64,000 nucleotides of DNA. Source: Neoluteolibacter marinus (GTDB lineage: Bacteria; Verrucomicrobiota; Verrucomicrobiia; Verrucomicrobiales; Akkermansiaceae). The notes beneath the pieces are model-generated. The model had not been told where the DNA came from and did no database searches. It saw only the letters and a list, made by a program, of their open reading frames with translations. Location of the stretch: positions 1 through 64,000 of the forward strand of contig NZ_JACZFQ010000020.1 in NCBI RefSeq assembly GCF_014904755.1. Reading direction: 5' to 3'. Position 1 is the first letter of the stretch, and each line of letters opens with the position of its first letter. Shown here in pieces: positions 55,968 through 62,685 of this stretch. Position numbers and translations under genes: made by a program.

Positions 55968-56142
55968 CTCACTTTCAATAAGTTGCGAAATAAATCGGGC
56001 AGGTGGATGAAAGTCCTCCTGCCTTTTCTCTGCCTTTATTCGGAAAACCGTGGGCATAGCGGCTCAAGCCGGGGAATCCAAGGAATGGTGTTCACCCGGG
56101 AGAATTGGACGCTTGTAACCTGAAGGCAGTTCCTGAGAAGAG

Positions 56143-56847
56143 ATGGGGATGGGCAAGTTGAGCCGGGGGAAAACCGAGGAGCAAAGGGCGCAAGCCAAGG
56201 CCAGCCTTTCCAAAGGGCGGAAGCGAGCAATCAAGCTCTCGGAGTCGGAACGCTTCGAAGTCCAATGGCCATTTGGACACCGCTACCCCGATCCTGCAAC
56301 GTCGGATGAGCCTGACTATGCATCCCTGGCGCGATGGCTCTTGCTTGCGCAAGACGCTGAAGCGAAAGAGTTTCCCGAGGGAATGAGTCCAGGTAAGAGA
56401 GGCTGGTACCTGGAAAATCGCAGTCGGCGGGACGAGATCCTGGCGTCGAAGGTATTCCAGAGGCAGGCTAGCATTGGGGTGGATCAACTGCTTTTTCGGT
56501 TGGGGTCGCCAGCGGACTCGAAAGCTGAGCGACGACGACGGGGTTGTGAGGCGATTCTGAACCTTGGGCTGTTGGTTGAACGTGTCGCTCAGACCGGCAA
56601 TCCGGAACTCCCTGACGAGAAGAAATGGTGTCACGACAAGGTGGTACGTTGGAACCACGGTGATCCCTTGGGGAGCTATGCTTCCTCCCGCTTTGATTTC
56701 TTGGTGAACGGGGCCGATCAAGTGACGCTCGAGGAGGCGAAGGTCTTTGCCCCTATTTTCATCGTTTGGGAGCGCTATTTTTGCTCCAGGTCGTTTTCGG
56801 GCTCGCGGGGAGGCGCAGTTAAAAAAGGAAGTGCATCTCGGGGCTGA
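56143..56847 (+). CDS. hypothetical protein between tRNA-Pro and the CRISPR array
   Basis: 234 residues from the ATG at 56143. The N-terminus is basic (EEQRAQAKASLSKGRKRAIKL), the rest soluble, with a clear alternation of charged and aromatic residues, but no known domain. GC content is visibly lower than in the core genes, suggesting transfer. Its position between the tRNA and the array marks it as accessory. It stops about 80 bases before the first repeat. Confidence 0.55.
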   Translation: MGMGKLSRGKTEEQRAQAKASLSKGRKRAIKLSESERFEVQWPFGHRYPDPATSDEPDYASLARWLLLAQDAEAKEFPEGMSPGKRGWYLENRSRRDEILASKVFQRQASIGVDQLLFRLGSPADSKAERRRRGCEAILNLGLLVERVAQTGNPELPDEKKWCHDKVVRWNHGDPLGSYASSRFDFLVNGADQVTLEEAKVFAPIFIVWERYFCSRSFSGSRGGAVKKGSASRG

Positions 56848-56928
56848 TGCTCCACCTGCAAGAGTCCCAGGTTGGCGATTGCCAGGTCGAGGATCATGGT
56901 GCGGAAGAATCCTGAGAATCTATGTTGC

Positions 56929-57470
56929 CGGGTCATCCCCACGTGTGTGGGGAAAGCTGGTCCTCCAGCAGGTCGTTTTGTTCCTCCAGCGGGTCATCCC
57001 CACGTGTGTGGGCAAAGCCGCCGGGCGTCGTTGAACTCCTCCTTGGCCTTCGGGTCATCCCCACGTGTGTGGGGAAAGCTTCGAAGGAGCTTGGAAGGGC
57101 CTTGCATACCCCGGGTCATCCCCACGTGTGTGGGGAAAGCCGGGCAGGAGGCGTGTATGTGCTCTCGACCGACGGGTCATCCCCACGTGTGTGGGGAAAG
57201 CGACGTCAACGCCGTTCAATCGATGGCCGATAGCGGGTCATCCCCACGTGTGTGGGGAAAGCCATCCCCACGTGTGTGGGGAAAGCCGTCGGCGTGCTTG
57301 GTGGTCGTCTCCTCGATCGCGGGTCATCCCCACGTGTGTGGGGAAAGCCCACCTGCGGGAAGTCGGTCGGTTGGTCGTAGCGGGTCATCCCCACGTGTGT
57401 GGGGAAAGCTCGTCCACGGCGATCCACGCCATGAACCAGTTCGGGTCATCCCCACGTGTGTGGGGAAAGC
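56929..57470 (-). CRISPR. type I-E-like CRISPR array, nine full repeats and one truncated
   Basis: Nine 29-base repeats begin at 56929, 56990, 57051, 57112, 57173, 57234, 57320, 57381 and 57442. The core on the plus strand is TCATCCCCACGTGTGTGGGG, with arms forming the usual I-E stem. Spacers are 32 bases (33 between 57287 and 57319). The tenth unit (57263-57286) lacks its first five bases and directly abuts the sixth repeat with no spacer. Repeat 2 carries one substitution (GGGCAAAGC). By comparison with known I-E repeats the transcribed strand is minus, so the leader should lie to the right, where instead a cas1 fragment begins at once. Eight spacers are present. Confidence 0.97.
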
Positions 57471-57650
57471 CCTGGGATTCGAAGGCCGCGGGCCATGACG
57501 TCTCGTGTTTGTAGAGATCCGCAGCGTCGTAGATGAAGGGCAGCGTGCCGGCCTGGTGGACAAACCCGAGCTGCGGGATGAAGCCCATAGAGCAGCAAAC
57601 GGCGGCGGTTAGGGCGTAGAGCGAGGCATTCGAGGCTGCTGACATTCCGG
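57471..57650 (-). pseudogene. cas1: internal fragment of a type I-E cas1
   Basis: On the minus strand this reads SNASLYALTAAVCCSMGFIP, QLGFVHQAGTLPFIYDAADL and YKHETSWPAAFE. This aligns with the central part of Cas1e around SAANACLYG, GFVHTG..LSFVYDIADLYK and P.AFE. About 55 codons survive, out of about 300. The frame runs without a break into the first CRISPR repeat, and the upstream end stops where RHS coding sequence on the other strand begins, so both ends were lost by rearrangement. The conserved His of GFVH and the Asp of YDAADL, which are metal ligands in Cas1, remain. cas2 and the leader are absent. Confidence 0.85.
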
Positions 57651-59734
57651 GGCCTGGCAACGATGCCAATACTTCCGATTCGTCATTCACCTACGATGCG
57701 CTCGGTCGCCTCGTCGAAGCTGCCAACGCCTATTCCGACATCGACTATGCCTACGATCCGGACACCCTTGTGCTTGAAGCTGAGACGATCTCGATTGATC
57801 CCGATGGCAGCGGGGCCCGTGCCGCGGTGAGCCGGACTTTCGACCGTGGTCGCGACTCATTGCTCCGGCCCACTGGCTATGAGCTCATGGACGGGACGAC
57901 GACGGACGCGGAAACCACTTACACCTGGCACTCCACTCGAGGGCAGCTGGGGCAGGTGACCGGCGTACATGCTGGGGCGGCGCGCGACTTTACCTACGGC
58001 TACGAGCCGGAATCCTACGGCTTGCAGGCCTCCCTGACGGGACCCGCCCACACCGTGACGATGGATTGGATGGCGGACCGTGATCTGCTGCACAACCGGG
58101 CCAACAGTGAGCGATATGGTGACAATTCGCTCTTTTCGAAGTATGAGTACGCCGTGAACGCCATCGGCCAGCGTACCGGAGTGACACTCACCGGGGACGA
58201 GTATTCCGCCGGCGCCGGTATTGATTGGGGCTATGATTCGATGGGCCAGGTGACGACCGCGGATCGCGCCGGCGGAACCACCGGCGACCGGGGCTACAAG
58301 TATGACGGCATCGGCAATCGCCTCCGCTCATCCCGGAACACGACCGATCCCGACAGCCTCGGCAATACCAACAACAACCTCGCCCGATATTTAGACAAGA
58401 GCGGAACCGGCGGATCTGAAGGCGCGAATGCGCTCAACCAGTATGGGCGGACGAGACTGTACAGTTATTCGGTTTCGAATCAGGATTATGATCAGGACGG
58501 TAACCAGACCTCCGGACGCTACCCGGTCGGCAACAACGGCGACCGCTACTGGGACGGTGAAAACCGGATGTATCGGGCCAAAGTCGGCACGGCTAATACC
58601 TACTACGCCTACGATCCCTTTGGTCGCCGTGTGGCGAAATTCCAGGGCAGCGGCACCGGGATGACCGGCAAGGTGTATTTCTACGATCGTTGGAACGTCG
58701 TTGCCGAATTTGGCATCGACACCACGACCTATCCGCTCGAGCGTACATACACGTGGGGCTCCGACCTGAGCGGCTCAATGCAGGGGGCGGGCGGAGTCGG
58801 GGGGCTACTCGCAGTGGAAATCGAATCTGGTGCCGATGCCGGGGTATACTACCCAACCTACGATGGGAACGGGAACATCAGCGAGTATCTCGATGCCTCG
58901 GCTGTCGTGGTCGCCCACTTCGAATACGATCCCTTTGGCGAGGAGGTTGTAGCCACGGGTTCAAAGGTTGCGCTGTTCGATTACAGGTTTTCGACCAAAC
59001 CATTGGATGCGGAGACGGGGTACTTCTACTACGGATACCGGTACTACGATCCGGTTCAAGGGAGGTGGCCAAGCAGGGACCCGATTGGAGAAAGGGGTGG
59101 GTTGAATTTGTACGGGTTTGTCTATAATAACCCCAATTCTTGGTACGATATTCTTGGAGGAAAGCCCGGAGGCAGCGGGTGGAAATCTGGTCCCAGCAAG
59201 CCCAACACCGGAGCCGGTTCGGGTGAGGTCAATAAACAGAATCGGAAGTTGGCACCGAGCTTGCCGGACGTATTTCCGCATGACAAAAACAACCCGTTTC
59301 AGCACTGCGTCTGGAATTGTCGGATGACGAAAGACCATGGGCGGGAATTCGCGGAGCAAATGTCTTGGGAGAAAGAGAAGAAGGATGTCGCGATGGCGAA
59401 GCGGCGAGATAAGCTGCTAGCTCAGGGTCGTTGGGATGATCTTTCGGATTGGGAGCAGGACTGGATTCAGGCTCACGCTGATAGTGCTATGCAGCCGTCT
59501 GATTTCGATGATAATCGGACTGGCAGGAACTGCGGCGAATCTGTCGATGACAAGGATGATTGTGAATGCTGCTGCAAGAATGCAGGCCTTAGTCCTGGGC
59601 CCGCCAATGAAGGCGGCACTCCAGAGGGGACTGAGCCGGGATCAACTAGGCCGTATGGACCGTATTCTGAACCCGGGTCAACAAATGGAGGCGTTCCAGA
59701 TTATCCAGATGTGACGCCGCCGCACTTGCGTTGA
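57620..59734 (+). CDS. RHS-repeat polymorphic toxin, 5'-truncated
   Basis: The open frame starts abruptly after a stop at 57617 and overlaps the cas1 fragment; true RHS sequence begins at about 57653. YD-type repeats (FTYDALGRLVEA, WGYDSMGQVTTADRAG, YDPFGRRVAKF) lead to the RHS core end DPFGEEVVATG, YYGYRYYDPVQGRWPSRDPI and GGLNLYGFVYNNP at about 59060-59140, after which a variable tail begins. The tail (about 195 residues) contains FQHCVWNCRMTKDHG, E(K)-rich helix, and SAMQPSDFDDNRTGRNCG, resembling the HxxWN...E...D..N..G toxin-type domains seen at RHS and WapA ends. It closes with a cysteine cluster and a Pro/Gly-rich end. No start or signal for expression is visible. Confidence 0.82.
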   Translation, partial: SEAFEAADIPGPGNDANTSDSSFTYDALGRLVEAANAYSDIDYAYDPDTLVLEAETISIDPDGSGARAAVSRTFDRGRDSLLRPTGYELMDGTTTDAETTYTWHSTRGQLGQVTGVHAGAARDFTYGYEPESYGLQASLTGPAHTVTMDWMADRDLLHNRANSERYGDNSLFSKYEYAVNAIGQRTGVTLTGDEYSAGAGIDWGYDSMGQVTTADRAGGTTGDRGYKYDGIGNRLRSSRNTTDPDSLGNTNNNLARYLDKSGTGGSEGANALNQYGRTRLYSYSVSNQDYDQDGNQTSGRYPVGNNGDRYWDGENRMYRAKVGTANTYYAYDPFGRRVAKFQGSGTGMTGKVYFYDRWNVVAEFGIDTTTYPLERTYTWGSDLSGSMQGAGGVGGLLAVEIESGADAGVYYPTYDGNGNISEYLDASAVVVAHFEYDPFGEEVVATGSKVALFDYRFSTKPLDAETGYFYYGYRYYDPVQGRWPSRDPIGERGGLNLYGFVYNNPNSWYDILGGKPGGSGWKSGPSKPNTGAGSGEVNKQNRKLAPSLPDVFPHDKNNPFQHCVWNCRMTKDHGREFAEQMSWEKEKKDVAMAKRRDKLLAQGRWDDLSDWEQDWIQAHADSAMQPSDFDDNRTGRNCGESVDDKDDCECCCKNAGLSPGPANEGGTPEGTEPGSTRPYGPYSEPGSTNGGVPDYPDVTPPHLR

Positions 59735-59741
59735 GCTAAAA

Positions 59742-60122
59742 ATGATGGATTACATGACGCGGCAGCTTTCAATAATGATCACTGTGACATTGGGGGGCGC
59801 AATGATCGTGGCCCTGAACTGTTGTGGTATGTATGACCCAGCCTTGGCAGCTTCTTCACCCCGCTATTATTCGGTGAAGGAGGGAGCCGCATTTTTAACT
59901 GATCAAGGACAGCCCCTCTATGTCGAAAAAATCACCCCGGAGGAGGTAACCGTCAGTTGGAGAAACTGGCAGAGCCCTTGGAGCTTGCCTCTCAAGATGA
60001 GAAAGCAGATGGGGAACGGAAGGTTCCTTGAGGTCGTTGAAATTGATAGTGCAACTGGGACTGCTGAAATCAAATATTCCGAATTAGATCGAAGAGGGAT
60101 CGAAGGGGCATGGGCGTTCTAG
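59742..60122 (+). CDS. small protein after the RHS tail, candidate immunity protein
   Basis: 126 residues starting 7 bases after the RHS stop. The N-terminus has a hydrophobic segment (IMITVTLGGAMIVALNCCG) that could be a signal anchor or lipoprotein signal, then a soluble beta-rich domain (YYSVKEGAAFLTDQG, EVTVSWRNW). GC content is low for this genome. Genes in this position usually encode the immunity protein for the RHS toxin tail. Here the role is inferred from position alone, and a periplasmic location would suit a toxin that acts there. Confidence 0.55.
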   Translation: MMDYMTRQLSIMITVTLGGAMIVALNCCGMYDPALAASSPRYYSVKEGAAFLTDQGQPLYVEKITPEEVTVSWRNWQSPWSLPLKMRKQMGNGRFLEVVEIDSATGTAEIKYSELDRRGIEGAWAF

Positions 60123-60197
60123 GGTCGGAATCTCCGAGGGTCAGTCCTTGAATTATGAATCTGTTAGACACTGATTGTCCGTTTCCTCCCTTGGGAA

Positions 60198-60767
60198 TCA
60201 CCTCCCGCAGCACTTCTTGAACTTGCGGCCGCTGCCGCAGGGACAGGGCGAGGTCCGGCCTACGGCGGAGGCCACGGGAGAGGGACGGATCCGCGGGGAC
60301 GGATCGGCCGGAGGGAGGGCAGGAAGCGCCGCAGGCGGCGGAGAAGACCGCTGCCGTCCTGTCCGGCGAAGCTCGCGCCTCGCCAGCTTCTTGGCCTCGT
60401 AACTCTTGGCCTCCTCGATCTTGGCCAGCACCCGGGCATTCCACAATGGTTCCCGCTCGGCGTATTCCTCCGGGGTGAGCGGCACGCCGGGCGACTTGCC
60501 CCAGATCTCGACATGCGTCTGTGCCCAATTCGTCGTCCGCGACTTGGGCGAACCGGTTTTCTTGGGCTGGATGCCTTGTCGGCGCCGCCAGGCCTCCTGC
60601 TGCTTGCGCCGGCGCTCGGCCCGTTCCTCGTCGGTGAGATCGAGCCGGGGCCGCCCGCCTTTGATCCCGTGGGCGGCGCCCTTGATGCCGTGATGGCCTT
60701 GGGCGCGGGCGGTTTCGTTGAATGGGGTCAGTCTCCTCCGAGTAGCAATCTGACCTTGACGATCCAT
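60198..60767 (-). CDS. SEC-C motif protein
   Basis: 189 residues starting MDRQGQIATRRRL at 60767. The middle is a basic, charged helical region (LTDEERAERRRKQQEAWRRR) with a short internal repeat (HHGIKGAAHGIKG). The C-terminus SPCPCGSGRKFKKCCGR is a complete SEC-C zinc motif, as at the end of SecA, where it binds zinc and SecB. Stand-alone SEC-C proteins are common and poorly understood. Its start is only 23 bases from the RAYT start on the other strand, so the two must share a very tight divergent promoter region. Confidence 0.75.
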   Translation of the reverse strand: MDRQGQIATRRRLTPFNETARAQGHHGIKGAAHGIKGGRPRLDLTDEERAERRRKQQEAWRRRQGIQPKKTGSPKSRTTNWAQTHVEIWGKSPGVPLTPEEYAEREPLWNARVLAKIEEAKSYEAKKLARRELRRTGRQRSSPPPAALPALPPADPSPRIRPSPVASAVGRTSPCPCGSGRKFKKCCGR

Positions 60768-60790
60768 CGCGGTGCGGCTGGATGAGGGCG

Positions 60791-61810
60791 ATGGCACGGC
60801 CGACGAGATTCCAGTATCCGGGGGCAGTCTACCATCTGATGGCCCGCGGCGACGGGGGGAAGGCGATTTTCGAGACGGACGAAGACCGCGTGGTATTCGT
60901 TGCCCGGCTGGGCGATGTCTGCACCAGTCATGGATGGCGGGTGCACGCATGGGTGCTTATGGGGAATCACTTCCACCTGCTGCTGGAGACCCCGCAACCG
61001 AACCTGGTGGCGGGAATGAAGTGGTTCCTCGGAACCTTCAGCCAGGGGTGGAATCGGGCCCGCAAGCGCCATGGGCATGTCTTCCAGGGGCGCTACAAGT
61101 CGGTGCCGGTGAATTCCAGTGAGTCGGATCCTTATTATTTCCGGATCGTGGCGGACTACATCCACCTCAACCCGGCGCGCGCGGGGCTGGCTGGTGGCGG
61201 GAGAGGTGCTCTGGCAGCCTACCGCTGGAGTAGTCTGGCGGGCTATTCGAGCGGCAAGCCGCCGGAATGGCAGGAGCTGGAACGGGTGCTGGGGGCCTTC
61301 GAGCTGGCACGGGACGGCCGGGGACGCCGTGCTTATGTGGCGTGGCTCGAGGCACGGGCAGCGAATACCGGCGGGGCGATCGATGCGGCGTCGACCGCTG
61401 CCCTGAAGCGGGGGTGGTATCTGGGGGAGGAGAAGTTCCGCGACCGACTGCTGGCCATGGTGGATCGGGCAAGAGGGGTGAAGCCGGGGGGCGCAAGCCG
61501 CCGTGGCGGGGTGCTGCGGGAGCATGGCGAGCGAGACGCCGAGCGCCTGGTGGTGGAGGGCAGTGCGAAGCTGGGCCTGCCGGCCGACCGGAAGGAGTTG
61601 GCAAAGATCAAGAAAGGTGACGGGCGGAAGGCGATGCTTGCTGCCGTGATCCGGCGGCATACGGGAGCGAGTACGGAATGGATTGCCAAGCGCCTGGCAA
61701 TGGGGACCCCTGGATCCGTAAGCCGCCTGACCGGTGTGGTGCGAAGATCCACTGAAAAGACCAAGGAGTGCGAGAAGCTCGGAAGAATGTTGATGCGGGG
61801 AGGGGACTGA
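60791..61810 (+). CDS. RAYT (REP-associated tyrosine transposase), Y1_Tnp family
   Basis: 339 residues from the ATG at 60791, which has GAGGG upstream; 60782 is an alternative start. It has the HUH motif WVLMGNHFHLLLETP, the opening FQYPGAVYHLMARG, the catalytic-Tyr region HVFQGRYKSVPV and DYIHLNPARAGL, followed by a C-terminal helical domain. RAYTs act on REP palindromes and are usually single-copy, domesticated relatives of IS200/IS605. No clear REP hairpins were seen on either side, so it may act elsewhere in the genome. Confidence 0.9.
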   Translation: MARPTRFQYPGAVYHLMARGDGGKAIFETDEDRVVFVARLGDVCTSHGWRVHAWVLMGNHFHLLLETPQPNLVAGMKWFLGTFSQGWNRARKRHGHVFQGRYKSVPVNSSESDPYYFRIVADYIHLNPARAGLAGGGRGALAAYRWSSLAGYSSGKPPEWQELERVLGAFELARDGRGRRAYVAWLEARAANTGGAIDAASTAALKRGWYLGEEKFRDRLLAMVDRARGVKPGGASRRGGVLREHGERDAERLVVEGSAKLGLPADRKELAKIKKGDGRKAMLAAVIRRHTGASTEWIAKRLAMGTPGSVSRLTGVVRRSTEKTKECEKLGRMLMRGGD

Positions 61811-61996
61811 GCCAAGTGGCACGGCATTAGCGTATTTCCGGTATCGCGAGCGGTCGGGGACCTCTATATACTCGTGGCAAAGCGGGTAGAGGAGAGGATA
61901 GGATCAGCACTGCACGGCCAACTCGCCGTTCAATGACTTGGGGAGCGAAAAGCATAGTCCGAGACCGACCTGCTGAAGGACGCGCCAACCGTATGG

Positions 61997-62488
61997 ATGA
62001 TCCGCCGCAGGAGTGAAGAACTGGAGCGATTCCGTTGTGTCCAGTGGCTTAAGCGGGGGAGGATCCACCAGTGGTCCGAGAAGATTCCATGTTACGATGT
62101 CAATTCGGCCAAATGGGCGGTGAGAGTGCGATCAGGAAATGGGAATTCACAGCCGGGGCCGCGGATCGATGCGATCGCGGCGCAGGTGCTGGCGCGGTTC
62201 CGAGGGGTGATCCGGGCGAACCCGAATGTCAGCCACGTGGGCCCGGCGGGGACGCTTCCGGATTTCTGCTTCGAGTTCGTCGCGCTGATCGGTCGCTTGG
62301 GGCAGGGGGGGCTGAACCCCGTGCCCGAGGGCATGACCGATCCCCGCCGCGACGAGTACCGCAACGCCGAGAAGTTCCTGGAGTCGCTCCGGACGATGGA
62401 GGGCGCCGCGTTCTCGGAAACCGATTCCGCTCCGGCCAGTCCGACCGTCCGCCCGGCCTACGGCGGCAGCCCGATCCTGAACTCTTGA
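61997..62488 (+). CDS. phage-like protein (gp36/DUF1320-like)
   Basis: 163 residues from the ATG at 61997. The first 50 residues look unrelated to the rest, and the true gene may begin near 62150. From about residue 55 (GPRIDAIAAQVLARFRGVI) through VGPAGTLPDFCFEFVALIGRL to DPRRDEYRNAEKFLESLR the pattern resembles DUF1320/Mu gp36-type tail-completion proteins of prophages. The next gene overlaps its stop by one base (TGATG), as is usual in phage morphogenesis units. The identification is tentative. Confidence 0.45.
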   Translation: MIRRRSEELERFRCVQWLKRGRIHQWSEKIPCYDVNSAKWAVRVRSGNGNSQPGPRIDAIAAQVLARFRGVIRANPNVSHVGPAGTLPDFCFEFVALIGRLGQGGLNPVPEGMTDPRRDEYRNAEKFLESLRTMEGAAFSETDSAPASPTVRPAYGGSPILNS

Positions 62489-62685
62489 TGACCCGCTTCC
62501 GATCCATCGCAGAGGCCATCAAGGCGCGGCTCGAGGAAATTCCCGAGATCGCCGGCCGGGTGATCGTTTACCGGCGCTCGGACATCGAGAGCGAGTTCAC
62601 AAAGCGGATGAACAAGGCCCGCGGCAAGGCCGTGGTCGTCCGCATCGCCGCTTCCATCCGCCATGCCTACTCCCGAACCCGGTAG
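62488..62685 (+). CDS. phage-like protein fragment, cut off by the LamG gene
   Basis: 65 residues beginning MTRFRSIAEAIKARLEEIP at the base shared with the preceding stop. The start resembles the N-terminus of phage tail-terminator/gp37-like proteins (VIVYRRSDIESEFTKRMNKARGKAVVVRI). Such proteins usually run to 120-200 residues. Here the last codons and the TAG at 62683 lie inside the 3' end of the opposing LamG gene, so the original 3' part appears to have been lost. Confidence 0.5.
   Translation: MTRFRSIAEAIKARLEEIPEIAGRVIVYRRSDIESEFTKRMNKARGKAVVVRIAASIRHAYSRTR

Noticed and set aside
56872-57514. Plus-strand frames of 100-200 codons within the CRISPR region
   Set aside because: They translate the repeat unit over and over (HPHVCGES and RVWGK patterns) and are an artefact of the array.
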